NCBI GenBank assembly: GCA_002715965.1
Contig: PBAL01000038.1
Location: 54,936-118,935 of the forward strand
From: Verrucomicrobiales bacterium
Lineage (GTDB): Bacteria > Verrucomicrobiota > Verrucomicrobiia > Limisphaerales > JAYPXF01
DNA: 64,000 bases
Reading direction: 5' to 3'
Part shown: one piece after another, positions 27,489 through 36,698 of the stretch
Position numbering within the stretch: position 1 is the stretch's first letter
How the letters are laid out: each line of letters starts with the position of its first letter
Made by a program: the position numbers and the translations under genes
Notes under the pieces: generated by a model
Told to the model about the DNA's origin: nothing
The model's database searches: none
The model's input: the letters and a program-made list of their open reading frames with translations, nothing else

Positions 27489-28478
27489 ATGAGCGCAGGC
27501 ATTACCGCGATTAATGAAGAAGTGAAGCGTGCAGCGGCCTTTGTGGAACCGCTATTCAGCGAAATCAACAAGGTCGTCGTCGGCCAGCAATACCTCGTGG
27601 AACGGCTGGCAGTAGGGCTGCTGGCAAACGGGCATGTTCTGCTCGAAGGCGTGCCCGGCTTGGCCAAGACGCTTTCGGTCAACACGCTGGCGACCTGTTT
27701 CGACGTGAAGTTCTCCCGGCTCCAGTTCACGCCGGACATGCTTCCCGCCGACGTGATTGGCACGCAGATCTTCAATCCACAGAGTGGCGAGTTCACCACC
27801 CGCAAAGGCCCGGTCTTTGCGAACCTCGTCCTTGCCGATGAAATCAACCGGGCACCGGCGAAGGTCCAAAGCGCATTGCTGGAAGCCATGCAGGAGCGGC
27901 AGGTTACCATCGGCGAACAGACTTTTGAGTTGGAACAACCGTTCCTGGTGCTGGCGACGCAAAACCCCATCGATCAGGAAGGAACCTATCCGCTTCCGGA
28001 AGCGCAGGTGGATCGCTTCATGTTGAAGCTGAAGATCGGTTATCCATCCCGCGATGAGGAACGAAAGATCCTCGACAGCATGGCCAAGACAAGCAGTTTG
28101 CCCGAGGCGAAGAAGGTGGTGGACGTGAAGGATGTCCTGGAAGCCCGTCAGGTGCTCAACGAGATCTACATCGACGACAAGGTGAAGGACTACATCGTGG
28201 ATCTGGTTTATGCGACCCGTGACCCAGATGCTTACGAGATTCGTGTGGCCGAATACATCCAGCTCGGTGCTTCCCCTCGCGGGACAATCGCACTCACGTT
28301 GGCGGCCAAGGCATACGCTTTTCTCAAGGGGCGCGGCTATGTGACACCACAAGACGTGAAGAGTATTGCCCCCGACGTGTTGCGGCATCGGGTGGCCATC
28401 ACCTTCGAGGCCGAAGCCGAGGACAAGACCAGCGAGACGGTCGTGCAGATGATCCTCGATGAATTGCCCGTGCCTTGA
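27489..28478 (+). CDS. moxR: MoxR family AAA+ ATPase
   Basis: The 329-residue product has Walker A in LLEGVPGLAKT (about residues 54-64), Walker B and lid in LADEINRAPAKVQSALLEAM, sensor 1 in LATQNPIDQEGTYPLPEAQ and the C-terminal AAA lid (RGYVTPQDVKSIAPDVLRHR). MoxR ATPases act as chaperones for VWA-domain proteins, and such proteins are encoded downstream in this operon. It is the first gene of a seven-gene unit and lies 60 bases before the DUF58 gene. Cytoplasmic. Confidence 0.95.
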   Translation: MSAGITAINEEVKRAAAFVEPLFSEINKVVVGQQYLVERLAVGLLANGHVLLEGVPGLAKTLSVNTLATCFDVKFSRLQFTPDMLPADVIGTQIFNPQSGEFTTRKGPVFANLVLADEINRAPAKVQSALLEAMQERQVTIGEQTFELEQPFLVLATQNPIDQEGTYPLPEAQVDRFMLKLKIGYPSRDEERKILDSMAKTSSLPEAKKVVDVKDVLEARQVLNEIYIDDKVKDYIVDLVYATRDPDAYEIRVAEYIQLGASPRGTIALTLAAKAYAFLKGRGYVTPQDVKSIAPDVLRHRVAITFEAEAEDKTSETVVQMILDELPVP

Positions 28479-28538
28479 TGCTGCAAACGCGCAATCCGCA
28501 AACGGCTTCCTCCCAAACATGACCCCACGCTCGATTCC

Positions 28539-29600
28539 ATGAGTTTGGCTGCACCTGAGATCTTCGGGCTGGCGGGCATTCTCTTGGCGCTCGTCTTGGG
28601 ATGGGTCTGGTTTGCGCGAGGGGATAGCGCCGAAGCACCTGTGGTGCGGACCCGTGCCGATATCCTCAAGCAGATCCGTCAAATCGAGGTGCGCGCCAAC
28701 CGCCTGGTCACCGAATCATTGGCCGGGCAGTATCACAGTGCGTTTAAAGGCCAAGGCATGGATTTCGATGAAGTGCGCGAATACCAGCCTGGTGACGATG
28801 TTCGTCAGATCGACTGGAACGTCACCGCCCGCATGAACATTCCCTTCATCAAGAAGTTCGTCGAGGAACGCGAACTCACTGTGTTGCTGGCAGTGGATCT
28901 CAGCAAATCCGGCTCGTTCGGATCGGTCGACGATTCCAAGCGGGACCTCGCAGCAAAGGTCGCGTCGGCAATCGCGTTTTCGGCGATCCGGAACAACGAC
29001 AAGGTTGGCCTGCTGCTCTTTACCGAAACCGTTGAGAAGTTCATTCCTCCGCGTAAAGGCAGACGGCACATACTGCGCGTGATTGATGAGATTCTGGAAT
29101 TCCATCCGGAGAATCGCGGAACGCATATCACCGACGCGATGAAGTTTCTGAACAGAATCGCCACCCGCAAGGCGATCGTGGTCGTCTTTTCAGATTTCAT
29201 GGAGATGCGCCAACCAGTGCGCTTTGGGCGTGGTCTCGTTTCCCAGCCGATGTCCGTTTCTGATCCTCTTTCCCGTGATACCTTGACGGCCTTGCGCCAG
29301 GTCAATCGACGGCATGATCTGGTTGCCGTCCAGATCGTTGATCGTTATGAACTGGAATTGCCCGCGCTAGGGCGAATGGTATTGAAGGATTCGGAGACAG
29401 GTGAAGTGCTGGAGGTCGACACTGGTGACCGCGAGGTTCGTGAGTCTTTCAAGGAGGAGCAGGTGCTCATGCAAGGCGCGTTGAAAAAGCAGATGCGTTC
29501 GCTCGGCATCGACACCATCCACGTGCGGACAGATGAGGAATACACGTTGGCCCTGACGCGGTTCTTCGAGAATCGCGAGAAGCGCGCACGACACAGCTGA
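28539..29600 (+). CDS. DUF58 domain protein
   Basis: This 353-residue protein starts with a membrane helix (IFGLAGILLALVLGWVWFA) and then has the DUF58 core motif GMDFDEVREYQPGDDVRQID followed by WNVTARMNIPFIKKF. A VWA-like domain follows with LLAVDLSKSGSFGS in place of the canonical DxSxS MIDAS and with DKVGLLLFT and AIVVVFSDFM. DUF58 proteins accompany MoxR ATPases and are proposed to take part in assembly or quality control at the membrane. It ends two bases before the next gene. Confidence 0.92.
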   Translation: MSLAAPEIFGLAGILLALVLGWVWFARGDSAEAPVVRTRADILKQIRQIEVRANRLVTESLAGQYHSAFKGQGMDFDEVREYQPGDDVRQIDWNVTARMNIPFIKKFVEERELTVLLAVDLSKSGSFGSVDDSKRDLAAKVASAIAFSAIRNNDKVGLLLFTETVEKFIPPRKGRRHILRVIDEILEFHPENRGTHITDAMKFLNRIATRKAIVVVFSDFMEMRQPVRFGRGLVSQPMSVSDPLSRDTLTALRQVNRRHDLVAVQIVDRYELELPALGRMVLKDSETGEVLEVDTGDREVRESFKEEQVLMQGALKKQMRSLGIDTIHVRTDEEYTLALTRFFENREKRARHS

Positions 29601-29602
29601 CA

Positions 29603-30193
29603 ATGGCCATTGCAAACACGAACGCAATCATCGTGCCGGCACCCAATGAGGAGGAAGCCGAGGCAACGAATGCGCTGGTCGCCGAGGGACTTCGCGACAT
29701 CCGTGACCCGGTTTACATTGCGCCGAGCTACACATGGCTGTGGATATTGCTTGGAGTGTTGGCCCTGACCGCACTGCTGGTGTGGCTGTGGAGAAGGTAT
29801 GCCCGGAACAAGGCCATGGAGGCTCCACGAAAGAAGAAAACTCCACCTTATCGCATTGCCTTGGATGCGCTGCGTGAAGTGCTTCAACTCATTCATGATC
29901 CCGAACCATTCTGCACCAAGGTTTCAGGTATCGTGCGCAACTACCTTGAAGGGCAATTCGAATTGCGCGCACCCGAGCGGACCACCGAGGAGTTCCTCCA
30001 TGAACTTGCGGAATCCGATCGCTTGGACACATCACAGAAGCTCAGCTTGGGCCGCTTCCTCGAGCAGTGCGACCTGGTGAAATTCGCAAAGTACGAACCG
30101 AGCGAGACCGAACTGCGCGAACTTCATTCGGCAGCGCTTCGCCTGGTTGAAGAAACCATGCCCGCCGGTCGGCAATCGGAGATTGAGGCATGA
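29603..30193 (+). CDS. DUF4381-like single-span membrane protein of the bat operon
   Basis: The 196-residue product has one clear membrane helix (TWLWILLGVLALTALLVWLW, about residues 43-62) preceded by an acidic N-terminal segment and followed by a helical cytoplasmic domain (RIALDALREVLQLIHDPEPF and RTTEEFLHELAESDRLDTS). Position and layout match the small DUF4381-type protein found between DUF58 and BatA in moxR-bat operons. It probably helps assemble the VWA complex (inference). Its stop overlaps the batA start as ATGA at 30190-30193. Confidence 0.75.
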   Translation: MAIANTNAIIVPAPNEEEAEATNALVAEGLRDIRDPVYIAPSYTWLWILLGVLALTALLVWLWRRYARNKAMEAPRKKKTPPYRIALDALREVLQLIHDPEPFCTKVSGIVRNYLEGQFELRAPERTTEEFLHELAESDRLDTSQKLSLGRFLEQCDLVKFAKYEPSETELRELHSAALRLVEETMPAGRQSEIEA

Positions 30194-31218
30194 GTTTTAC
30201 ATTCGCCTATATCGGAGTCCTGGGCGCACTGTTGTTGTTGCCTGCCTTGGCGTGGCTGAAGAGCCTCCTCAACCGCAAACCTGCCTTTCTCTATTCGTCG
30301 GCCGGACTCGTGCGCGCAGTTGCCCGCAAGTCCGAGAGCAAGGCGAGCGTGATTCTGAATTGGCTGCGCTGGCTGGTGCTGGCCTGCTTCATCATCGCAC
30401 TGGCCCGCCCACGATTTGTTGAGGCCAAAAGGCAGATTGAGGCGAGCGGCATTGACATCGTGATCTGCGTCGATCTTTCCACGAGCATGCTTGCAGAGGA
30501 TTTCAAGGATGAGAACGGCGATCGGATCAATCGTCTGGCCATGGCCAAGAAGGTTGTGAAGGAATTCATCGAGAAACGCCCAAGCGATCGCATCGGCCTG
30601 ATTGCATTCGCCGGTGAGGCGCACGTGGCCGGACCGTTGACCTTGGATCATGACTACCTCCTGAACAACCTCGAGCGCCTGACGTTTCACTACATCGTCG
30701 ACGGAACTGCGATCGGATCGGGACTGGTCGCGGCGGTCAACCGTCTGCGCGAAGTGAAATCCAAAAGCAAAATCGTCGTGATGATGACGGACGGCGAAAA
30801 CACCGGGGGCGAAGTCACCCCCATCAGCGCAGCCAATGCGGCCGAAGCTTTGGGAATCAAGGTCTACACCATCGGGGTCGGTACGCGCGGCTTGGCTCCG
30901 ATGCCTGTGTATCACGGGGCCGGGCGTCCGGCGCTCGACCGGCGAGGGCAGCAGATTTACCGGCAGAGCGAGGTGACGATTGATGAAGAAACATTGACCG
31001 AGATCGCAGACCGGACTGGTGGAAAGTACTTTCGGGCCGATAGCGCGGACACTCTCCGAAAGGTCTATGCAGAGATCGATGAACTGGAGAAAACCAAGGT
31101 CGTTATCAAGAAGTCGCAGCGGGTGGAGGAACTGCTGCACTGGCCGATCCTCATCGGACTGATATTGCTGCTGACCGAGGTCGCCCTGGTAAACACCATC
31201 TTCAGGAGGATTCCATGA
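30190..31218 (+). CDS. batA: BatA-type VWA membrane protein
   Basis: The 342-residue protein has two N-terminal membrane helices (LGALLLLPALAWLKSLL and WLRWLVLACFIIALARPRF), a VWA domain with an intact MIDAS motif CVDLSTSM, DRIGLIAFAGEAHVAGPLT and VVMMTDGENTGGE, and a C-terminal helix (LHWPILIGLILLLTEVALV). This is the BatA layout of aerotolerance operons; the VWA domain faces the periplasm and binds protein partners through a metal ion. Both ends overlap neighbours by four bases, implying coupled translation. Confidence 0.9.
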   Translation: MSFTFAYIGVLGALLLLPALAWLKSLLNRKPAFLYSSAGLVRAVARKSESKASVILNWLRWLVLACFIIALARPRFVEAKRQIEASGIDIVICVDLSTSMLAEDFKDENGDRINRLAMAKKVVKEFIEKRPSDRIGLIAFAGEAHVAGPLTLDHDYLLNNLERLTFHYIVDGTAIGSGLVAAVNRLREVKSKSKIVVMMTDGENTGGEVTPISAANAAEALGIKVYTIGVGTRGLAPMPVYHGAGRPALDRRGQQIYRQSEVTIDEETLTEIADRTGGKYFRADSADTLRKVYAEIDELEKTKVVIKKSQRVEELLHWPILIGLILLLTEVALVNTIFRRIP

Positions 31219-33143
31219 GCTTTGCGCAACCATATCTCCTCTGGCTTTTCGTCTTGGTGCCCGCCTTGATCGTTTTCCTAGTCTGGGCTTGGCGGAAGAA
31301 ACAATGGCTCATCGAACAGTTTGTCAATTCACGCCTGCAAGGCAGCCTGACCGTCGGGATCACGCGCAGTCGACAGAAGGCAAAAATCGCGCTCATTGTC
31401 GGTTCGGTATGTCTGATCATCTTCGCGGCTGCCCGCCCGCAATGGGGCTTTGAGTGGGATGAAGCCAAGCAACGGGGTCTGGACATCATTGTTGCCATCG
31501 ATGTGTCCAGGAGCATGGATGCCAAGGACGTCAAGCCGACCCGCCTCGAACGCGCGAAGCTGGCCGCCATGGATCTCCTCGCCCTGGCCAAGACGGATCG
31601 GGTCGGACTGGTGGTGTTCTCCGGTAGCGCATTTCTCCAATGCCCGCTTACCTTGGATGACGCCGGATTCAGCCAGAGCGTCCGTTCGCTGCACACCGGA
31701 ATCATGAACGAACCCGGAACGGCTGTCGACCTGGCCATCGACACGGCCTTGGGTGCGTTTGAGGAAGAAAACGAAAACTATAAAATCCTCGTCATCTTCA
31801 CCGATGGCGAGATCACCGAAGCCGGCGCGATGGAAGCAGCGGAAGCGGCCACTGATTCGGACATGCGAATCTTCACAGTGGGCGTTGGAACTCCGGCTGG
31901 CGAAATGATCGAGGTCAGCAAGGGGGGGAAGAGCGGATTCCTGAAGGACAAGGAAGGCAACGTGGTGCGATCCCGGCTTGACGAACCGATGCTGCGCGCG
32001 ATCGCCACGGCAGCCGATGGATTCTATTTGAACCTGTCCGGCGCGGCCGCGGTCGAAACGCTCTATGCGCGCGGGCTCGCCCCATTGCCAAAAGCCGAGG
32101 TTTCCTCGCGGCTCGTGCGGGTGAAGTTCGAACGATTTTACTGGCCGCTCTCAGTGGCGATTGTTTTGCTAATGATCGAAATGTTCATCTCGGATCAGCG
32201 CCGTTCCCGACGCAGGAAGAAACCAGCCACGGCAGTGGCGGTCTTGCTCGTCGTTCTGCTCACGCCGAGTGCACAGGCTGCCCCAAGTGCAAGCGCCGCG
32301 ATGAAGCAATATCGCAATGGCGATTACGTTGCCGCCTTGGATCAGTATCAGGCGCTCAGGAAAAGATCCCCAGAGGATGCACGCATCGATTTCAATGCCG
32401 GGGCGGCCGCCTACCGTGCCAAGGACTATGAAAGTGCAGCCCGCCTCTTCAGCACGGCATTGGCCAGCGAAGACGAGGCCTTGGCTCAAAGTGCCTGGTA
32501 CAATCTGGCCAACACTTTCTACCAGATGGGCGATGCTGAGGACGATCCGCAGAAGCGTCTGGAAACATGGAAGAACGCCGTCGATCTCTACGACAACGCC
32601 ATTCGTTCCAAACCGGAAGATAAGGACGCGCTGCACAATCGCGACTTCGTGAACTACATGGTCAAGAAGTTGGAAGAACAGATGCCCGAGGATCAGGAGG
32701 GTGAAGACGGCGACCCGAATGACGAGGAAAACGAGGGCGAGGACCAACAGGACGATCAAAAAAAGGATGACCAGAACGACCAGAAAAACCAGGACGACCA
32801 ACAGCAGGAGAATGACGAAAACAAGGATGGTCAAGACGAGAACAAGGAAGAGGACCAGAAGGACCAATCCAGCGAAGGCGACGAGGAGAAACAGGACGAG
32901 GAACAACAATCTGATCAGAACAAGGAGGGTGACGAAGAGAAGAAACAGCCACAACCGCAACCGGGCGACAAGGACGATCAGGAGCAACCCAAGCCTCAAC
33001 CCGGCGAGATGCGGAAGATGTCCAAGGAAGAGGCTTTGCGATTGTTGATGTCGCAAATGAGCAGATCCAAGATGATGATCTTCGCGCCACCCGCACCAAA
33101 GGAGGACGGCAAGAAGCGCAAGAAATCCGGAAAGCTGTGGTAG
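31215..33143 (+). CDS. BatB/BatC fusion: VWA domain plus TPR and acidic tail
   Basis: The first 340 residues repeat the BatA plan: membrane helices, VWA with VAIDVSRSMDAKDV (MIDAS), RVGLVVFSGSAFLQCPLT and a closing helix WPLSVAIVLLMIEMFI. After a second hydrophobic stretch (ATAVAVLLVVLLTPSAQAAP) comes a TPR region (residues about 360-490: YRNGDYVAALDQYQALRKRS, EDYESAARLFSTALA-like). The last 150 residues are a tail almost wholly of Asp, Glu, Gln, Asn and Lys (about 490-605), ending with a short helix MSKEEALRLLMSQMS. In other genomes BatB and BatC are separate; here they are one protein. Overlaps both neighbours (4 and 7 bases). Confidence 0.88.
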   Translation: MSFAQPYLLWLFVLVPALIVFLVWAWRKKQWLIEQFVNSRLQGSLTVGITRSRQKAKIALIVGSVCLIIFAAARPQWGFEWDEAKQRGLDIIVAIDVSRSMDAKDVKPTRLERAKLAAMDLLALAKTDRVGLVVFSGSAFLQCPLTLDDAGFSQSVRSLHTGIMNEPGTAVDLAIDTALGAFEEENENYKILVIFTDGEITEAGAMEAAEAATDSDMRIFTVGVGTPAGEMIEVSKGGKSGFLKDKEGNVVRSRLDEPMLRAIATAADGFYLNLSGAAAVETLYARGLAPLPKAEVSSRLVRVKFERFYWPLSVAIVLLMIEMFISDQRRSRRRKKPATAVAVLLVVLLTPSAQAAPSASAAMKQYRNGDYVAALDQYQALRKRSPEDARIDFNAGAAAYRAKDYESAARLFSTALASEDEALAQSAWYNLANTFYQMGDAEDDPQKRLETWKNAVDLYDNAIRSKPEDKDALHNRDFVNYMVKKLEEQMPEDQEGEDGDPNDEENEGEDQQDDQKKDDQNDQKNQDDQQQENDENKDGQDENKEEDQKDQSSEGDEEKQDEEQQSDQNKEGDEEKKQPQPQPGDKDDQEQPKPQPGEMRKMSKEEALRLLMSQMSRSKMMIFAPPAPKEDGKKRKKSGKLW

Positions 33144-34897
33144 CAAGCCTTCTTCATCGCTCGTCAGGATACCCAATCCGCCCGCCGATTCTAGCGGTCG
33201 TCTTCCTGACATTGATGACGGTAAACACGTCCGCCGTCACCTTCAGCGCCACGATCCGCCCGCCCACGATCGAGCTTGGCGAATCGGCAACCCTGATCTT
33301 GAATTTTGCCAATGGCGGACCCAGTCGTGCGCCGGCGCTTCCCCGCTTCAACGACCTCCGCATCGGTAATCCTGGGGAATCGACCCAGGTGACCATCGTC
33401 AACGGAGTCAGATCACGCTCCGTCACGCTTTCTTATTCACTTACTCCCTTGGCTGCGAAGACTTACACCATCCCTCCCTTCGTGGTGTTTGCTGGAGGCG
33501 CGCAATTCAAGACACCGGAACTGAAACTCGTGGTGACGCCCCGGCGCATGGTTCCTCAAATGGAACAGGCCCTGCAGAAGGGATACTTTGCCGAAGTTCT
33601 CGCTTCCGCAACGAATGTCTACGTTGGCCAGGCATTCAATCTGGTGCCAGTTCTCTACTATCAGTCCGGACGGGTCAATGCGCTGCCGCGGACAGCCGCG
33701 GAAGGATTCCGTCTTACCAATCTCGACATCCCCCGAGCGCGAAGAAAGAGGATTTCCAATCGTGATTTCACTGTCCAGATGTTCCCAAAGCTGGCCATTC
33801 CGATACGGCCGGGGAAATTTCAAGTCGGGCCTTTTGAGATTCCCTTTGCGCTGCGAACGGTGGTCAGCAGAGGTTTTTTTCAAACCTACAATGAGAAGGC
33901 CGTAAAAGCCTTCGCACCTCCGATCACCGTAAACGTGAAACCACTACCGGATGCTGGACGGCCGAAGGACTTCGGTGGCGCCGTTGGTCAGTACCGAATG
34001 GAGGCATCCGTCGGCCCCACGAATCTCACTGCCGGCGATCCGATAACGCTCAGGGTGAAGATCAGTGGAACGGGCGCGTTTGAAGATGTGAACCTGCCGG
34101 ATTTTGGGAATTGGGAAGGCTTCAAGAGTTATCCCCCGAACGCCGAAGTGCAGCTCGTCAACAAGACGGCATCCCAAGGCGCAAAAACGTTCGAACAGAT
34201 CATCGTGCCGGAAGAGGTGGTCAAGGTAGTGCCTGCGATCCTGTTCAACTACTTCGACCCGTATAACTCACGTTACATATCACTGAGCCATCCCGCAACG
34301 CCCATCACAGTCAAGCCCGCTGAGATGGCCTCTCTCCCGACCATCATGGTCGCACAGACCAACAGCACTGCGGAAGGCCCCGAGATTGCGACCGAATTGG
34401 TGCACATCAAACCTCACCTCGGAACCATGCTGTCCGTCACAGCGGGTCCGGGCATTGGTGTGTGGACGATCCCCGCCATCCCTTTCGTATTGTGGTTGCT
34501 TCTGCTGATGCGTCGGCACCAGGCCGAACGACTCGCAAACGATCCCCGACTGCGCCGTAAACTCGCAACGGATAAACAGGAACTTGGCGAGCTTGAGAAG
34601 CTTTCCACGCAGGCCAAGGCGGGTGAAGGAGAAGCCTTCTTCAGCACGCTCTTCCGCCTGCTGCAGGAACGCATCGGAGAAAGAGTAGATCTGCCGGCGT
34701 CCGCGATCACTGAAGAAGCCATTGACGAACGCCTGAAACCCGCCGGTGCGCCCGAAGAACTCATCGGCGAACTGACGAAGCTCTTTGCCGCTTGTGATCA
34801 GGCACGTTATGCGCCCACGACGGAAGCCAAGGAACTTGAAGTTCTGGCTGAATCGACGAAGACCGCACTGACGCAGTTGAGGGAGTTGCAGGTATGA
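33137..34897 (+). CDS. batD: BatD-like (oxygen tolerance) membrane protein
   Basis: The GTG at 33137 overlaps the previous gene by 7 bases and gives 586 residues with a signal/anchor segment (PPILAVVFLTLMTVNTSAV). The large exported part has BatD-type immunoglobulin-like repeats: ATIRPPTIELGESATLILNF, YFAEVLASATNVYVGQAFNL and MEASVGPTNLTAGDPITLRV. A membrane helix (IPAIPFVLWLLLLMRRH, about residues 445-462) and a helical cytoplasmic tail finish it. BatD likely interacts with the VWA proteins in the periplasm. Its stop overlaps the batE start as ATGA. Confidence 0.87.
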   Translation: MVASLLHRSSGYPIRPPILAVVFLTLMTVNTSAVTFSATIRPPTIELGESATLILNFANGGPSRAPALPRFNDLRIGNPGESTQVTIVNGVRSRSVTLSYSLTPLAAKTYTIPPFVVFAGGAQFKTPELKLVVTPRRMVPQMEQALQKGYFAEVLASATNVYVGQAFNLVPVLYYQSGRVNALPRTAAEGFRLTNLDIPRARRKRISNRDFTVQMFPKLAIPIRPGKFQVGPFEIPFALRTVVSRGFFQTYNEKAVKAFAPPITVNVKPLPDAGRPKDFGGAVGQYRMEASVGPTNLTAGDPITLRVKISGTGAFEDVNLPDFGNWEGFKSYPPNAEVQLVNKTASQGAKTFEQIIVPEEVVKVVPAILFNYFDPYNSRYISLSHPATPITVKPAEMASLPTIMVAQTNSTAEGPEIATELVHIKPHLGTMLSVTAGPGIGVWTIPAIPFVLWLLLLMRRHQAERLANDPRLRRKLATDKQELGELEKLSTQAKAGEGEAFFSTLFRLLQERIGERVDLPASAITEEAIDERLKPAGAPEELIGELTKLFAACDQARYAPTTEAKELEVLAESTKTALTQLRELQV

Positions 34898-35670
34898 TTC
34901 GCGGATCATTCCTTCTCAGCCTGGTGCTCGGTTTGATCGGCGCGTCGATTGTCCAAGCAAACACCGGGTCGCGCTTTGAAGAAGCGAACAGACTTTTCGA
35001 GAAGGATGACTTCCCCGGAGCGGTACAGGTCTACGAGGGTTTGGTCAGTGACGGAAACGCGTCTGTTTCCCTCCTGTTTAATCTCGGCAATGCATTGTTC
35101 AAGTCCGGCGAATTCGGTCGCGCCATCTACTTTTATCGGCAGGCTGAACGCATTGCGCCCCGCGATCCGGATGTCCGGGCAAACCTGCAATTTACCAGGA
35201 AGGAAGTCGCCGGCGCATTCGCCCCTACAAAAGCCGGATGGAAGCAGTTCTTCCATCATTTGTCCGAGCGCGAATGGGCGCTGCTGACGGCCGTGATTGG
35301 TGCGCTTTGGTTTGCCTTGCTCGGAGCGCGGGAAGGCCTGCAGCAATACCGCCTGGCACTGGTCTGGCCGATTCGGGTGATGGGTGCCCTCTCGATCCTC
35401 ATGGGAATCTGCTGTGCCGTTTCACGTTCCGCGTGGTCGGTCGATGAAGACGCAGTGGTGATCGTCGAGAAAGCCAACGCGCACTACGGCCCGCTGGATG
35501 ATTCCAAGACCGCCTTCTTCCTGAAGAACGGAGAAGAGGTTCGTCTGAGTGGTGAGAAGGGTGATTGGATCCAGGTAACCGAAGCAGGGGGCAAATTGGG
35601 TTGGGTTCGCGCATCGGAGTTGCAGCACATCGCGGAGTCCATCAGCGAAACGCTGAAGCAAGAGGAGTAG
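34894..35670 (+). CDS. batE: BatE-like TPR and SH3 membrane protein
   Basis: The 258-residue protein has a signal peptide (MIRGSFLLSLVLGLIGASIVQA), two or three TPR repeats (RFEEANRLFEKDDFPGAVQV, LLFNLGNALFKSGEFGRAIY, FYRQAERIAPRDPDV), two membrane helices (WALLTAVIGALWFALL and VMGALSILMGICCAVSR) and a C-terminal SH3-like domain (VRLSGEKGDWIQVTEAGGKL, GWVRASEL). This is the BatE arrangement and closes the operon. The 38-base repeat copy B starts at its stop codon. Confidence 0.86.
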   Translation: MIRGSFLLSLVLGLIGASIVQANTGSRFEEANRLFEKDDFPGAVQVYEGLVSDGNASVSLLFNLGNALFKSGEFGRAIYFYRQAERIAPRDPDVRANLQFTRKEVAGAFAPTKAGWKQFFHHLSEREWALLTAVIGALWFALLGAREGLQQYRLALVWPIRVMGALSILMGICCAVSRSAWSVDEDAVVIVEKANAHYGPLDDSKTAFFLKNGEEVRLSGEKGDWIQVTEAGGKLGWVRASELQHIAESISETLKQEE

Positions 35671-35705
35671 CTTCGGATGCTTTCCGAAGCATGCGAGCGA
35701 CGAGC
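35668..35705 (+). repeat. Dispersed palindromic repeat, copy B
   Basis: This 38-base copy matches 19520-19557 (minus strand) at 34 of 38 positions. Its hairpin is GCTTCGGA (35670-35677), loop TGCTT, TCCGAAGC (35683-35690). It begins at the stop codon of the last bat gene, in the same orientation as the gene, and could act as a transcript end or stabiliser. No T-run follows. Confidence 0.65.
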
Positions 35706-35789
35706 TCAGCGACGTCAACGAGAAGTCACGCGCGTAAGTGCGAATGTGTTTGTTTGGGGCGCCCCCTGAATCTACAATACCAAAGGAAT

Positions 35790-36512
35790 ATGAAACCGCG
35801 CTCCGCCATCCTCCTTGTATCCATACTCGCACTCTCCATCACCTGCGATGCTGCCGAAAAAAACGTGAAGAAAAAGAGACCCGCCCGCAAACCCAACCCC
35901 GCCATGGCTGCCATCAAGGACGTGCCCGGATTGCCACGTGTGCTGCTGATCGGCGACTCCATTTCGATCGGCTACACCGTTCCCACGCGAACGGCGCTCA
36001 AGGGCAAAGCCAACGTCCATCGCCCGAAGACAAATTGCGGACCGACGACGAAGGGAGTTGCTGAGATCGACGCATGGCTTGGCGACAGCAAGTGGGATCT
36101 TATTCATTTCAATTGGGGCCTGCACGATCTGAAATACATGGGTCCCAATGGTGAGAACCTCTATCCGAAGGAGAAAGGAGGTAAGCGCCAGGTGCCTCCC
36201 GCCGAGTACGAAAAGAATCTGGAAACCCTCGTCAAGCGCATGAAGAACACCGGCGCGACCCTCATCTGGCGCAACACCACTCCAGTGCCTCCGGGCTCAA
36301 AAGGCCGTTATGTGGGTGACTCGGTTCTCTACAACGAAATCGCCGCAAAGGTCATGAAGCGCCACAAGATCCAGACCCACGATCTGTTCGCCATGAGTAA
36401 GAAGCGCATGAAGGAGATCATGAAACCGGCAAACGTGCACTACACTCCCGAGGGTTCAAAAGCCTTGGGCCAGGACGTGGCGCGGGTGATCCTGAAGGCA
36501 TTGGCGCATTAA
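35790..36512 (+). CDS. Exported SGNH/GDSL hydrolase
   Basis: From the ATG at 35790, preceded by AAAGGA at a proper distance, the product has 240 residues with a signal peptide (MKPRSAILLVSILALSITCDA). Block I is RVLLIGDSISIGYTV with the nucleophile Ser, the oxyanion block is FNWGLHDLK (Asn-Trp-Gly), and HYTPEGSKALGQ gives the C-terminal His. It is likely an exported esterase or lipase-like enzyme acting on acylated sugars; substrate unknown. An upstream extension of the frame runs through batE and is not used. Confidence 0.85.
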   Translation: MKPRSAILLVSILALSITCDAAEKNVKKKRPARKPNPAMAAIKDVPGLPRVLLIGDSISIGYTVPTRTALKGKANVHRPKTNCGPTTKGVAEIDAWLGDSKWDLIHFNWGLHDLKYMGPNGENLYPKEKGGKRQVPPAEYEKNLETLVKRMKNTGATLIWRNTTPVPPGSKGRYVGDSVLYNEIAAKVMKRHKIQTHDLFAMSKKRMKEIMKPANVHYTPEGSKALGQDVARVILKALAH

Positions 36513-36524
36513 CCGACCGCGAGC

Positions 36525-36698
36525 GTGCAGGACTCCGGAAAAGGCATTTTTATCATGGGGCTGGTGCTGTGCGGCATCGGCCTCTTCTTTTGGCTGGGTG
36601 GTGGGAAGACGCCCGTGGGACGCCTCCCGGGAGATATCAACGTCAGCCGTCCCGACTTCAGTTTCCATTTCCCCATACGACAGCCCAGCCGACATTGA
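36525..36698 (+). CDS. Short DUF2905-like membrane protein (C-terminus missing)
   Basis: A GTG at 36525 opens a 57-residue frame: MQDSGKGIFIMGLVLCGIG, LFFWLGGGKTPVGRLPGDI, NVSRPDFSFHFPIRQPSRH. The membrane helix followed by GRLPGDI and a FxFPI motif is the DUF2905 pattern. The usual second membrane helix after FPI is absent, so the gene may be frameshifted or truncated. It begins 12 bases after the SGNH hydrolase stop, with which it may be co-transcribed. Function of the family is unknown. Confidence 0.65.
   Translation: MQDSGKGIFIMGLVLCGIGLFFWLGGGKTPVGRLPGDINVSRPDFSFHFPIRQPSRH

Noticed and set aside
32690..33010. Repeats resembling a CRISPR or satellite
   Set aside because: They are degenerate codon repeats encoding Asp/Gln/Glu/Lys, with no spacer pattern.
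32169..33212. Leu/Val-rich minus-strand frame
   Set aside because: Complement of the Asp/Glu/Gln/Lys tail of the BatB/BatC fusion.
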